Of a stretch of 64,000 nucleotides of DNA, positions 8,329-19,267 are shown piece by piece. Both the position numbers and the translations under genes were made by a program. The stretch's first letter is position 1, and each line of letters begins with the position of its first letter. The DNA lies in NCBI GenBank assembly GCA_013791885.1, contig VMSZ01000020.1, forward strand, positions 1 through 64,000, in the 5' to 3' direction. The notes below the pieces were generated by a model. That model searched no databases and was not told the DNA's origin. It saw only the letters and a program-made list of their open reading frames with translations. The stretch is from Sulfurimonas sp. Lineage in GTDB: Bacteria; Campylobacterota; Campylobacteria; Campylobacterales; Sulfurimonadaceae.

Positions 8329-9672
8329 GTGATTACATTAAAAGAAGCCCTCAAACTATCAAAAGAAGAACTCAACAAATTTAAAGAAGATTTACAAGCG
8401 AAAATTGCTGCAAATCCAGAGCTAAACGCATATATTGATGTCAACAACGTCGGCGAGGGAATTCCTATTGCCATCAAAGACAACATTCAAGTCAAAGATT
8501 GGTCTGTAACTTCAGGCTCAAACATCCTTCAAGGCTATATTGCTCCATACAACGCAACCGTTATTGAGAAGATGTTAAACGCAGGTTTGAGTCCGTTTGG
8601 GCGAACAAACATGGATGAATTTGCTATGGGAAGTACGACTGAGTCTAGCTTTTACGGTAAAACACTTAACCCCGTAAACGCAGAGTGTGTTCCGGGTGGA
8701 AGTTCTGGCGGTTCAGCTGCTGCTGTTGGTGCCGGTCTTGCCATTGCTGCGCTGGGAAGCGACACGGGCGGATCAATCCGTCAGCCGGCTGCGTTTTGCG
8801 GAATAGTCGGGATGAAACCGACTTACGGGCGTGTAAGCCGTTACGGTTTAGGTGCATATGCTTCAAGCCTTGACCAGATTGGGCCAATGACACAAAACGT
8901 TGAAGATGCTGCAATTTTGTATGACATCATTAGTGGTCATGACGTAAAAGACTCAACTTCTGCACCTATGGATGACAAAGTTTCGGATAAACTCAACCCT
9001 GAGAGAAAACTTCGCATCGCTGTTTTACCAAAGTATGTTGAAAACGCAAGCGAAGATATAAAAAGTGCCTATGCAAAAGCTATTGAAGCACTTAAAGCGG
9101 CAGGTCACACAATTGTAGAAAAAGAGATGATGGACGCGAAATACGACATCTCAGCGTATTACATCACGGCAACTGCCGAAGCGACAACAAACCTTGCAAG
9201 ATATGACGGCATCCGTTATGGAAACCGCGTTGAAGGCAAAAACCTCGAAGATACTTTTATTCAAACGCGAAGCAACGGCTTTGGCGATGAAGTAAAACGC
9301 CGTATCTTACTTGGAAACTTTGTTCTTTCAAGCGGATACTATGAAGCCTACTATGTAAAAGCACAAAAAACGCGTCACATTATTAAAGATGAATATGAGA
9401 AAATTTTTCAAGATGTAGATTTGATTCTCTCTCCTGTTGCACCGACTGTTGCAAATAAATTTGGAGAACTCTCAAACCCAATGGAAATGTATTTGAGCGA
9501 CATTTATACCATCAGTGTAAATCTTGCAGGTCTCCCTGCTCTCTCTCTTCCAATCTCTAAAAACGCAGATGGAATGCCTATCGGTCTGCAACTCATTGCA
9601 AAAGCTTATGATGAGCAAACATTATTTGACGGTTCATTGAGTTTAGAAAAAGCGATAGGCTACAAGGCTTAG
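8329..9672 (+). CDS. gatA: aspartyl/glutamyl-tRNA amidotransferase subunit A
   Basis: Amidase subunit of GatCAB, which converts Glu-tRNA-Gln and Asp-tRNA-Asn to the amide forms using ammonia from glutamine. The 447-residue product carries the amidase Ser-cisSer-Lys triad: Lys50 in PIAIKDNI, Ser125 in GGSSGGS, and Ser149 in [10 protein letters not shown]. An in-frame ATG exists at 8311, but the GTG at 8329 is preceded by AGGAAA at ideal spacing and starts the usual VITLKEAL N-terminus, so it is preferred. gatB and gatC are not in the window, which is normal in this phylum. Its order after ileS is conserved. Confidence 0.96.
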   Translation: MITLKEALKLSKEELNKFKEDLQAKIAANPELNAYIDVNNVGEGIPIAIKDNIQVKDWSVTSGSNILQGYIAPYNATVIEKMLNAGLSPFGRTNMDEFAMGSTTESSFYGKTLNPVNAECVPGGSSGGSAAAVGAGLAIAALGSDTGGSIRQPAAFCGIVGMKPTYGRVSRYGLGAYASSLDQIGPMTQNVEDAAILYDIISGHDVKDSTSAPMDDKVSDKLNPERKLRIAVLPKYVENASEDIKSAYAKAIEALKAAGHTIVEKEMMDAKYDISAYYITATAEATTNLARYDGIRYGNRVEGKNLEDTFIQTRSNGFGDEVKRRILLGNFVLSSGYYEAYYVKAQKTRHIIKDEYEKIFQDVDLILSPVAPTVANKFGELSNPMEMYLSDIYTISVNLAGLPALSLPISKNADGMPIGLQLIAKAYDEQTLFDGSLSLEKAIGYKA

Positions 9673-9683
9673 CATCTATCTGC

Positions 9684-9701
9684 TCCCACTCTCATGTGGG
9701 A
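9684..9701. terminator. hairpin after gatA
   Basis: TCCCAC-tctcat-GTGGGA forms a 6-bp stem 12 nt after the gatA stop codon. It resembles the decayed CGTTCCCAC palindrome family at 5345 and 36135, so it may be a repeat remnant co-opted as a terminator. Confidence 0.4.
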
Positions 9702-9763
9702 ATAACTAGTTTTTTTCACAGTCTCTAAATTTAGAACAAGAAAAATTCATCCAAAGGGTTGAA

Positions 9764-10711
9764 GTGTTTAAACTCATACTGCTTGCCTTTATACTTTCAT
9801 ACTTACTCTCAGCAAAAGAACTTTCTCCAAACCTTCGTTTTTATTCTACCGGCTACGTAAACAGCTTTGTGGTCAATGACGAACACTTGTATGCAGGCAA
9901 TGATATGGGAACTGTAGATGTATTTGACATCAAAACGCAAAAAATCATAAACCGCATAGCCCTTCCGCTTCTTACAACTGTAGCAAACAAGCTTATACCT
10001 CAAAATATAATTAGCGTTGATTACCTCAATGGAAAGATTCTGATACTCAGCATAGGAGAAAATGCCTACAGAAATGTATGGATTTATGAAAACTATGAAC
10101 TCAAACAGATTGTCGATGAGAGTAAAAAACTCACAATCAAGAAGGCTCTCTTTGCTAATGACGAGAAAATATTGTTCGGCACCTTTGGCTCTGAAATAAT
10201 TCTGCATGACACGCGGGAAAACTACAATCTATACACAAGCCATGTAACACAAAGCACAATGGGTGGAATCGTCTTAAACAGCGATAAGAGCAAGATGGTT
10301 ATGTCTTACGAAAGCGGGGAAATTAGAGTCATAGATGTCATGAGTTCAAATGTGGAGCATATCTACTCTTCTCAAAATGTAGATAATGTTTACGATGTTG
10401 CCTACAGCAACGGTGTCATTATCACCGCAGGGCAAGATAGAAGAGTTGCAGTTTACAGAGATAGAGAAAAAGATTACCATCTAAAAAGTAATTTTTTAGT
10501 TTACGCTGTAGGGCTGAGTCCGAGTGGAAAAACCGGAGCATACTCCAGCGGTGATGAACAAAACATTCAACTATTTGACACAGAAACAAAAATTCTAGGA
10601 GATACACTTGTTGCCCATAAAAGCAGAATTAATCAAATTTGGTTCAAAAATGAAAAAGAGATATTCAGTGTTGGAAGCAGAAACACTATTTTTTACTGGA
10701 AGCTCGACTAA
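9764..10711 (+). CDS. exported WD40-like beta-propeller protein
   Basis: A 315-residue protein starting at GTG after an AAAGGG ribosome site, with signal peptide FKLILLAFILSYLLSAKEL. The body is a run of WD40/YVTN-like blades. Examples are LYAGNDMGTVDVFDIKTQKIINRI, KMVMSYESGEIRVIDVMS, VIITAGQDRRVAVYRD and the final IFSVGSRNTIFYWKLD. Placement in the periplasm is inferred from the signal. In this phylum a similar WD40-like protein (NapL) accompanies the periplasmic nitrate reductase, but no nap genes are nearby, so that identity is only a possibility. Confidence 0.75.
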   Translation: MFKLILLAFILSYLLSAKELSPNLRFYSTGYVNSFVVNDEHLYAGNDMGTVDVFDIKTQKIINRIALPLLTTVANKLIPQNIISVDYLNGKILILSIGENAYRNVWIYENYELKQIVDESKKLTIKKALFANDEKILFGTFGSEIILHDTRENYNLYTSHVTQSTMGGIVLNSDKSKMVMSYESGEIRVIDVMSSNVEHIYSSQNVDNVYDVAYSNGVIITAGQDRRVAVYRDREKDYHLKSNFLVYAVGLSPSGKTGAYSSGDEQNIQLFDTETKILGDTLVAHKSRINQIWFKNEKEIFSVGSRNTIFYWKLD

Positions 10712-10769
10712 TTTTCGTATAAACCAGATACAGCTAGTACAATATTAAAATACTTCTCAAGGAAACCTT

Positions 10770-11339
10770 ATGTTCAAAAAAATCACCCTCCGTTTTTTAC
10801 TTACACTCTCACTTGCCATGTCAGCTCAGGCAGAAGATGTCGATGCCTTTACTCTGTATGACTGGATGGAATCACTCAGCGGCGACTGGGTACTTTCCCC
10901 GGCTGAAGAACAAACAGGAACAGACTCCTACAAGCATGAGGCCGTATTACCGATTCTTGAATCAAACGCAACGGGCATCTCTTTTAAATCCATCGGAAGA
11001 GACAGCACAATTCAAGAAGACCTTTTGCCGGATTCTCCAAAACAGATGGTTACAATGTACCACTGTAAGGATTTAGAATGCAATATGATAAAAGCGACGC
11101 ACTACTGCGTTAAACAAAATCAGCCAGAATTTATAGCAAATTTGGCAGTGAGTACAAAAGAGAGAATAGTGTTTGATTGTGATATGAGTACCGATATTTG
11201 CCAATCAGATGAAGACCATGTCCACCAAATTATCCATGAAATATCAAAAAACGCAACACATCTAAAAACATCCTATTTAAGCTGGGAAAATAAAAAAGCT
11301 AAAGAAAATAGCTCAATATACCATTTTGACAGGAAGTGA
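10770..11339 (+). CDS. exported protein of unknown function
   Basis: A 189-residue product with signal peptide MFKKITLRFLLTLSLAMSAQA. The mature protein contains SLSGDWVLSPAEEQTGTDSY near the N-terminus, reminiscent of small lipocalin-like or 'heme-binding beta-barrel' openings. Four Cys are clustered later (YHCKDLECN, HYCVKQN, DCDMSTDIC). No known family was recognised. It lies between the WD40-like gene and guaB with good ribosome spacing (AAGGAAACCTT). The Cys pairs suggest disulfides in the periplasm. Confidence 0.7.
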   Translation: MFKKITLRFLLTLSLAMSAQAEDVDAFTLYDWMESLSGDWVLSPAEEQTGTDSYKHEAVLPILESNATGISFKSIGRDSTIQEDLLPDSPKQMVTMYHCKDLECNMIKATHYCVKQNQPEFIANLAVSTKERIVFDCDMSTDICQSDEDHVHQIIHEISKNATHLKTSYLSWENKKAKENSSIYHFDRK

Positions 11340-11366
11340 TTTACCTGTTTTTAACAACTAAAAAGA

Positions 11367-12871
<1,505 letters not shown>

Positions 12872-12980
12872 CATTACTTTTTATTATGGAGGATATGCTT
12901 ATTTTTTTGCATTCCTCTATAAAATAATTTTATAATTCTTTTCTTTTCTCCTTCTCATTTGATATTCTTCCAACATCTAG

Positions 12981-12986
12981 TATAAT
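12981..12986 (+). promoter_or_regulatory. -10 box upstream of the large GGDEF/EAL-like gene
   Basis: ATCTAGTATAATAGC gives a TATAAT 51 nt before the ATG at 13037. The next gene (RDD protein) follows without a gap, so both may be transcribed from here. Confidence 0.4.
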
Positions 12987-13036
12987 AGCTCTCAAAGATT
13001 ACGAAAAACAACAAATGTATTTATTGGAAAGGTGAG

Positions 13037-15538
13037 ATGGCAGTGAATGATTTAGAAACAATCAAAGAACATACACAAAATTTAAAACTTTTATATATTG
13101 AAGAGAATGAAGCAAGCAGAACTGCTACACTTCAAATAATCAAGAATTTTTTTAATGATATTGTTGTAGCGGCATCTCCCCAAGAAGCTTTAGATTTGTA
13201 CGCTCAAGATAAACAAAACTCCTATGACATTGTCATCACTGCGATGGAAATGCAAGAGATAAACGGTTTAGAAATCAGTAAAAAAATAAAAGAACTCAAC
13301 AAAAATCAAATTGTTTTTATCAGCAATGCAACACACGGTTCAAAATACTTTTTTGACTATATTATTTCCATTCTTACTGAAATCATGCAACAGCAAATAG
13401 TTCTTGAAAAATATGAAAATAAAAAATTTGCATTTGAACAAAAAAATGAAATAATTGACGAATACGTATTTACTACGACGTCCGATCTTAACGGAAAAAT
13501 CACCGGTATTTCACAGGCATATTTGGATTTCACAGGCTATACAAAAGATGAAGTACTAGGAAAAAACCATCGTATTTTTAGAAATCATGAACTCAGCCAG
13601 ATAGTTATAAAAAACCTTTGGGACACTCTTTCAGAAGATAAAATTTGGAAAGGCGAGCTAAAAAATACCAAGAGCAGCGGTGAAGAGTATTGGATATCTA
13701 CGATAATCAAACCTCTTTACAATAACAAAAATGTAAAAATCGGCTACATATCTATAAAAGAAGATATTACGACAAAAAAAAGACTTGAAGAACTCTCCAC
13801 AAAAGATCAATTAACTCTGCTTCACAACCGAAAACATTTTGAATATTTTATAAAAAAAGAGCTCAACAAAGCTTTCTCGCTGCAAGATACAATCGCGCTA
13901 TTAACTATTGAAATTGATAACTATCAGGAATATAAAAACAAATACGGATTTTCAAAATCATATAAACTGCTTATTGATGTCTCAAACCTGCTCAAAGATG
14001 TCACGCAAACACATATACATGAAATTTTTAAACTCTCTGAAGCAGAATTTGCAATTATTATTTCAAGTCAAGATGATCTTTTTATCAATGATTTTGCAAA
14101 CACACTTTTAAGTGCCAGTGAAACTTTGAAAATAAAAGATACACACAACAATGTGGACGATTGTTTTACACTCTCAATCGGTGCCGTTAATTTAAACACA
14201 GCAAATTTCAATATCACATGCAACGACCTGTACAATATTGCTGATGCCAATTTATCCAAAGCAAAAAAAAGTGGCGGAAACACCATAGTATCAGATGTTA
14301 ACGAAGAATATATAAAAAATTTGAAAAACAGAGATAACATTACAAAACTGCCAAACAGAAGTGCTCTTGTTCAAGACCTCTCAACTTTACAAGAAGAAGC
14401 TATGCTTATAATTTTACATATGAATCAACTCAATTCACTCAAAGAGTTGTATGGTTTTGAATTTGTCTCCAATATTCTCATAGCAAAAACAGCAGAGATT
14501 CAAGAGGTGCTTGATGTAAAAGAGGCAACACTTTACAATCTTAATCTGCAAGAATTTGCTATTTTAGTAAGCGATAAAAGTTTATTTTACAAGTATTTTC
14601 TAATCCTGCAGCATTCGATTCTTATGGCAAAAGATTCTTATGAAAATGCTCTGGGAACTTATTTTATAGCAGATTTTACCGCCGGAATAGCATATGGAGT
14701 TCAAAATATATTTAATCATGCAGACGTCGTCCTTCAAGAAGCGATAGTTTCGAAAGTAAACTTTAAAGTATATACCAACAACCAATCTGCAAAACAGCTT
14801 CAAGAAGACTGCCTCTCCAGATTGAAAGTTTACAAAAACGCCCTTCATCGAGGAACAATTATTCCCTACTTTCAACCCATAGTAGATGCAAAAAATGGTA
14901 CCGTTGTCAAATATGAAGCTTTAGCAAGATTAGAAACAGAAAAAGGTGAAATTATTTCACCCTACTATTTTTTAGATTCTGCAAAAGAAGACAAAACTTT
15001 TGAATACTTTACAAGACAAATAATGCAAAAAGTATTTCATGTTTTTTCACAAAACAGTATTCCTATCTCGATGAACCTGACCTATGAAAATATAAATTCT
15101 GAGAGTATGGTTGAGTACATTAAAAACAGACTTGAAAAGTATGGCGGAGAAGGCATCACTTTTGAGATTTTGGAGTCTGAAGATATTTTGGACTATAGCA
15201 AAATAGCCTCTTTTATTATAATGGTCAAACAGTATGGATGTAAGATTTCAATAGATGATTTTGGTTCAGGGTACTCCAACTTTACAAATATACTCAAACT
15301 CAACATTGACTATATAAAACTCGATGGTTCCTTAATTGAAAAGCTCAATACAGACATCAACATTCAGCACATGATTAAGGGTCTTATCCTTTATGCCAAA
15401 AATGCAAACATAAAAACAATTGCAGAATTTGTAAGCTCCAAAGAACTTGCAGATACGGTTAGAGAGCTTGGCATAGATTACCTGCAAGGGTACTACTATG
15501 GTGAGCCGAAGCCGCCGGAACATTATGGGCTTTTATAG
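13037..15538 (+). CDS. degenerate REC-PAS-GGDEF-GGDEF-like-EAL signalling protein
   Basis: An 833-residue cytoplasmic protein without membrane helices. A receiver-like domain (about 14-115) keeps the acidic pair EEN but has Ala69 where the phospho-acceptor Asp should be (DIVITAMEM). A PAS domain follows (about 145-255, with NHRIFRN and the GYISIKEDIT end). The GGDEF domain (about 262-420) has SEAEF at 334-338 in place of GGDEF. A second, more decayed GGDEF-like domain (about 430-580) follows. The EAL domain (about 595-830) is largely intact: E627 of EAL, MNLTYENI, FEILES, DDFGSGYSN, KLDGSLI and QGYYYGEP. Predicted to be a phosphodiesterase or c-di-GMP receptor with dead input and cyclase parts. 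Confidence 0.85.
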   Translation: MAVNDLETIKEHTQNLKLLYIEENEASRTATLQIIKNFFNDIVVAASPQEALDLYAQDKQNSYDIVITAMEMQEINGLEISKKIKELNKNQIVFISNATHGSKYFFDYIISILTEIMQQQIVLEKYENKKFAFEQKNEIIDEYVFTTTSDLNGKITGISQAYLDFTGYTKDEVLGKNHRIFRNHELSQIVIKNLWDTLSEDKIWKGELKNTKSSGEEYWISTIIKPLYNNKNVKIGYISIKEDITTKKRLEELSTKDQLTLLHNRKHFEYFIKKELNKAFSLQDTIALLTIEIDNYQEYKNKYGFSKSYKLLIDVSNLLKDVTQTHIHEIFKLSEAEFAIIISSQDDLFINDFANTLLSASETLKIKDTHNNVDDCFTLSIGAVNLNTANFNITCNDLYNIADANLSKAKKSGGNTIVSDVNEEYIKNLKNRDNITKLPNRSALVQDLSTLQEEAMLIILHMNQLNSLKELYGFEFVSNILIAKTAEIQEVLDVKEATLYNLNLQEFAILVSDKSLFYKYFLILQHSILMAKDSYENALGTYFIADFTAGIAYGVQNIFNHADVVLQEAIVSKVNFKVYTNNQSAKQLQEDCLSRLKVYKNALHRGTIIPYFQPIVDAKNGTVVKYEALARLETEKGEIISPYYFLDSAKEDKTFEYFTRQIMQKVFHVFSQNSIPISMNLTYENINSESMVEYIKNRLEKYGGEGITFEILESEDILDYSKIASFIIMVKQYGCKISIDDFGSGYSNFTNILKLNIDYIKLDGSLIEKLNTDINIQHMIKGLILYAKNANIKTIAEFVSSKELADTVRELGIDYLQGYYYGEPKPPEHYGLL

Positions 15539-15553
15539 ATGCAGGGAGAGAAT

Positions 15554-16060
15554 ATGAATGAAATAGAATACGCGGGGTTTTGGGTGCGTTTTGTTGCATC
15601 GCTGGCTGACACCTTTTTTTTAGCGCTACCCGTTGGCATTGTTATCTATTTTTTAAGCAACGGAAACTGGTTTGATTTTTCGGCATATCAGCAAAATATA
15701 GCCTATGCCATGAGTGGAAACGCAGTCAAGGCACTTGCAAATCAACCTCAGACCTCACTTCAATGGGAACTGCTTTTTGAAGTTTCCGTTTTGATTGTAA
15801 CAGTTTTGTTTTGGGAAAAATGGCGCGGTGCCACACCGGGAAAAAAACTCGTTCATATTAAAATAGTCGATGCTAAAACATTACAAGACATAGACAATAA
15901 ACAAGCTATAACACGTTCTCTTGGCTACATTATCTCTACTTTGCTCTTTCTCATAGGATTCCTCATGGTTGCCTTTAGAAAAGATAAACGCGGCCTTCAT
16001 GATCTATTGGCTGGAACTGTCGTAGTGTACGAAGCAAACGACTTGACTATTCAAGATTAA
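15554..16060 (+). CDS. RDD family membrane protein
   Basis: A 168-residue integral membrane protein. RDD hallmarks are the N-terminal AGFWVRFVASLADTFFLALPVGIV and the later GATPGKKLVHIKIVDAKT, plus the DKRGLHDLLAGTVVV ending. There are about three hydrophobic helices (15-40, 75-95, 120-145). The frame is open five codons earlier (ATG 15539), but the ATG at 15554 is preceded by GGGAGAG at proper spacing and gives the standard N-terminus. It follows the signalling gene by a few bases. The transported substrate or role of RDD proteins is mostly unknown. Confidence 0.85.
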   Translation: MNEIEYAGFWVRFVASLADTFFLALPVGIVIYFLSNGNWFDFSAYQQNIAYAMSGNAVKALANQPQTSLQWELLFEVSVLIVTVLFWEKWRGATPGKKLVHIKIVDAKTLQDIDNKQAITRSLGYIISTLLFLIGFLMVAFRKDKRGLHDLLAGTVVVYEANDLTIQD

Positions 16061-16190
16061 AGATATCTGTTACTCTTCATTTTGAAGTGCTTAGGGTTTT
16101 ATTGTGAACTTTAACATTATGCTAAACTCATATAAAAGTGATTTTAGATAGAATTACCAAATAAATATTTATTATACTTAAGGTGAAAAA

Positions 16191-17456
16191 ATGGATTTAC
16201 AGACAAAAGCGCTTCATGCAGGTTACGAGAAAGATACACAAGGGACAATGGCCGTTCCTATTTACATGACAACAGCATATGAATTTCGTGACGTTGAACA
16301 TGCTGCAAATCTCTTTTCCCTTAAAGAGCTTGGAAATATCTACACTCGTTTAAATAACCCTACTACCGATGTTTTTGAGAAACGTTTTGCTGAACTTGAA
16401 GGCGGTGCAGCTGCACTTGCAACATCAAGCGGTATGAGTGCAATCTTTTTTGCCATAGCAAACGCAGCTGAGGCAGGAGACAACATCATCTGTGCAAAAC
16501 AGCTTTACGGCGGAAGTTTGACACAGACTGCGCATACGCTCAAGCGTTTTGGCATAGAAGCAAGATTTTTTGATGTTCATAAACCCCAGCAGATAGAAGC
16601 ACTTGTAGATGACAAAACAAAAGTTATCTTCTTTGAATCTCTGACAAATCCAAGTATTGACGTTGCTGACATCGAAGCTATAACTGCTATTGCCAACAAA
16701 CATAATATTTTAACGGTTGTAGACAACACTGTTGCAACCCCTGTTTTATGCCGTCCATTTGAGTTTGGCGTAGATATTACAGTTCACAGTGCTTCAAAAT
16801 ACACAACGGGTCAAGGTCTTGCAATCGGCGGCATTATGGTTGAGAGAAAAGGTTTGGTTGACAAACTCAAAGGAAACGCAAGATACGCGCACTTTAATGA
16901 GCCGGATGCTTCTTACCATGGCTTAGTCTACACTGACATTCCATTGCCTCCTTACTCTCTTCGCGGACGCCTTTCACTTTTACGTGATTTAGGTGCAGTT
17001 TCTTCTCCGTTTAATTCCTGGTTATTTATTCAGGGAATGGAGACTTTTTCACTTCGTATGAGAGAACACTCTAAAAATGCTTTGGCTCTTGCCGAGTATT
17101 TGGAAGCCCATCCGAAAGTAAAAAAAGTGAACTATCCGGGTTTAAAAAGCAACTCAAACTATGAAAATGCACAAAAATATTTTCAAGATGGCTTGTGTTC
17201 AGGACTTTTGAGTTTTGAAGTTGAAAGTTTAGAAGAAGCGACAAAAATTGTAAACGCAACACAACTTTACTCTTTAGTTGTAAACATTGGGGATTCTAAA
17301 TCTATCATCACGCACCCTGCTTCGACGACACACCAACAGTTAAGTCAGGAAGAACTCATCGCATGCGGTGTTCCATCGGGACTTATTCGTATATCTTGCG
17401 GACTGGAATCGACTAAAGATTTAATTGCAGATATGGAACAGGCTTTAAACGCATAA
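16191..17456 (+). CDS. metY: O-acetylhomoserine sulfhydrylase
   Basis: PLP enzyme of the Cys/Met metabolism family that condenses O-acetylhomoserine with sulfide to give homocysteine. The 421-residue length and the long insertion around SYHGLVYTDI are typical of MetY rather than the ~390-residue MetB/MetC. The PLP lysine is Lys203 in HSASKYTTGQG. The SSGMSAIFFA and YTRLNNPTTD motifs are also present. metX, which makes its substrate, is 520 nt downstream, so the pair provides direct sulfhydrylation of homoserine. Ribosome site AAGGTG precedes the ATG. Confidence 0.95.
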   Translation: MDLQTKALHAGYEKDTQGTMAVPIYMTTAYEFRDVEHAANLFSLKELGNIYTRLNNPTTDVFEKRFAELEGGAAALATSSGMSAIFFAIANAAEAGDNIICAKQLYGGSLTQTAHTLKRFGIEARFFDVHKPQQIEALVDDKTKVIFFESLTNPSIDVADIEAITAIANKHNILTVVDNTVATPVLCRPFEFGVDITVHSASKYTTGQGLAIGGIMVERKGLVDKLKGNARYAHFNEPDASYHGLVYTDIPLPPYSLRGRLSLLRDLGAVSSPFNSWLFIQGMETFSLRMREHSKNALALAEYLEAHPKVKKVNYPGLKSNSNYENAQKYFQDGLCSGLLSFEVESLEEATKIVNATQLYSLVVNIGDSKSIITHPASTTHQQLSQEELIACGVPSGLIRISCGLESTKDLIADMEQALNA

Positions 17457-17487
17457 TAAAAATATCTTTAATGTGTAGGAGAATACA

Positions 17488-17512
17488 ACTCCTGCACAGA
17501 GTGCGCAGGAGT
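17488..17512. terminator. hairpin between converging metY and DUF465 genes
   Basis: ACTCCTGC and GCAGGAGT form an 8-bp stem with a 9-nt loop, 31 nt after the metY stop and just before the 3' end of the minus-strand small gene. It probably serves both converging transcripts. A strong T-run is lacking. Confidence 0.5.
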
Positions 17513-17525
17513 AAATTTCAGCGGC

Positions 17526-17762
17526 TTAGAGAGTGTGTTCTTTTTTATATTTCAAGATTATAGAGTGTGCTTCATCTTTTAATTTTAACTTCTCTTTTTT
17601 CAGTTTTTCAAGTTCAACATCTGTTAGAGGGATATCTCCATATCCGCCTTTTGCAATCTTATCATCAAGCTCATTATGACGGTCAAATATTTTTAAAAAG
17701 TGGGCATTTGCAGCCTCGTTTTCTTTCATATGTGTGATAACGTCACGGTATTCATGTAGCAT
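17526..17762 (-). CDS. YdcH/DUF465 family small coiled-coil protein
   Basis: A 78-residue soluble protein, almost wholly helical. HEYRDVITHMKENEAANAHF and the FDRHNELDDKI segment followed by LEKLKKEKLKLKDEAHSIIL match the DUF465/YdcH pattern. The ribosome site AAGGAGA lies directly upstream on the minus strand. The function of this family is unknown. It is transcribed away from metX and sits in the gap between metY and metX. Confidence 0.85.
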   Translation of the reverse strand: MLHEYRDVITHMKENEAANAHFLKIFDRHNELDDKIAKGGYGDIPLTDVELEKLKKEKLKLKDEAHSIILKYKKEHTL

Positions 17763-17976
17763 TTAATCTCCTTTTCTTCTTTTTTTAATAATAACATATT
17801 TCTACTTATTAGATGAATCTGCTCTCCTTTTTATTATTGCAAAAACGAGAGATTCCGACTTCATAATATTTATGGCTCTCATAATTAAAAAAAGTCCAAT
17901 ATCTTTTTTCCTAAATCAAATTAGTATTAAGTCATTTTCGCTAAAATAGCACTATTAATTTTAAAAGAGCCCAAAT

Positions 17977-19083
17977 TTGTCATTAAACTTGCAAACGCAC
18001 ACAGAACATTTTACCAACCCTCTTTACCTTGAAAGCGGTCGTATTTTAGAACCTTACGATATTGCTTATGAGACATACGGAGTGCTCAATGAAGATAAAA
18101 GCAATGTAGTTGTAATTTGTCATGCACTTACAGGTTCACACCATTGTGCCGGCACTTACGAGGGCGAAAATAAAGCCGGCTGGTGGGATGGTCTCGTTGG
18201 TCCGGGCAAAGCTGTTGACACAGATAAATTTTTTGTTATTTGTACAAATGTTATAGGCAGCTGTTTTGGCTCAACAGGTCCTATGAGCCCTAAACATCCA
18301 CATCACGAACCTTACCGCTACAAATTTCCAGTTGTAACCATAAAAGATATGGTCAAAGCACAGCGTATTTTATTTGACAAACTCGACATTCACAGAGTCC
18401 ACGCCATAATAGGCGGTTCTATGGGCGGTATGCAGGCGCTTCTCTTTGCCGTACACTACCCTAACTTTGCTCAAAAAATCATCTCTCTTGCGAGCACTTA
18501 CGCAACACAGCCTTGGGCAATTGCGTTTAATAAAGTAGCTCAGGAAGCCATTTTAAAAGACCCTGACTTTAAACAGGGCTATTATGATCCCGAACTCATC
18601 AAAGAGCATGGTCTTTCAGGTATGGCAATCGGACGCATGGCAGGACACATCAGTTTTTTATCTCACGAATCTATGAACTCTAAATTTGGCAGAGAGTATA
18701 AAAAAGATGACGGTTTATATGAACTTTTTGGAAAATTTCAAGTGGAATCATATCTCGAATATAACAGCTACAACTTCACAAAATGGTTTGATCCGCTCTC
18801 GTATCTCTACATTACAAAGGCCATCAATATTTTTGATTTGGCTCGCGGGTTTGATTCTCTTGAAGAAGCCATGAAAAAAATACAGGCAGAGCTTCATCTT
18901 ATCAGTTTTAAAAATGATATCCTCTTTAAAAATTTTGAGATGAAAGAGATTTCTGATGTTTTAGACAGAGTCGGGAATAAAAATCATCACTACTTGGACG
19001 TAGACAGCGACTATGGCCATGATGCATTTTTGGTGGAACTAGATAAATTTGACACCTACATAAAGGAAGTATTAAATGGCTAA
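17977..19083 (+). CDS. metX: homoserine O-acetyltransferase
   Basis: Alpha/beta-hydrolase that acetylates homoserine from acetyl-CoA in methionine synthesis. The 368-residue product has the nucleophile elbow GGSMGGMQAL (Ser148) and the C-terminal SDYGHDAFL with catalytic His348. CHALTGSHH and DTDKFFVICTNVIGSC are family signatures. The start is TTG at 17977 with AAAAGAG upstream; no ATG fits. It feeds metY. The stop overlaps the xseB start by 8 nt. Confidence 0.95.
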   Translation: MSLNLQTHTEHFTNPLYLESGRILEPYDIAYETYGVLNEDKSNVVVICHALTGSHHCAGTYEGENKAGWWDGLVGPGKAVDTDKFFVICTNVIGSCFGSTGPMSPKHPHHEPYRYKFPVVTIKDMVKAQRILFDKLDIHRVHAIIGGSMGGMQALLFAVHYPNFAQKIISLASTYATQPWAIAFNKVAQEAILKDPDFKQGYYDPELIKEHGLSGMAIGRMAGHISFLSHESMNSKFGREYKKDDGLYELFGKFQVESYLEYNSYNFTKWFDPLSYLYITKAINIFDLARGFDSLEEAMKKIQAELHLISFKNDILFKNFEMKEISDVLDRVGNKNHHYLDVDSDYGHDAFLVELDKFDTYIKEVLNG

Positions 19084-19267
19084 AAAAGAAGATTTCGAAG
19101 CAAAGCTCGAGAGTGCGAAAAAGACGCTTGAGATACTTACAAATCAGGAAATCACCCTCGAAGAAAGCGTCAAAGCCTATGAAAAAGGGATGAAAGAACT
19201 CTCCGAAGCACAAAAAATGCTTCAAGACGCACAGTTAAAAATTCAAGAAATAAAAGCGCCACAGTGA
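19076..19267 (+). CDS. xseB: exodeoxyribonuclease VII small subunit
   Basis: A 63-residue protein that binds XseA to form exonuclease VII, which degrades single-stranded DNA. The two-helix pattern FEAKLESAKKTLEILTNQEI, LEESVKAYEKGM and LSEAQKMLQDAQLKIQEI is diagnostic. The start is coupled to metX (8-nt overlap), and the stop overlaps the GTG of the next gene. xseA is not in this window. Confidence 0.92.
   Translation: MAKKEDFEAKLESAKKTLEILTNQEITLEESVKAYEKGMKELSEAQKMLQDAQLKIQEIKAPQ

Noticed and set aside
9809-10207. 132-codon open frame antisense to the WD40-like gene
   Set aside because: Fully inside a better-supported gene with signal peptide and blade repeats; no ribosome site.
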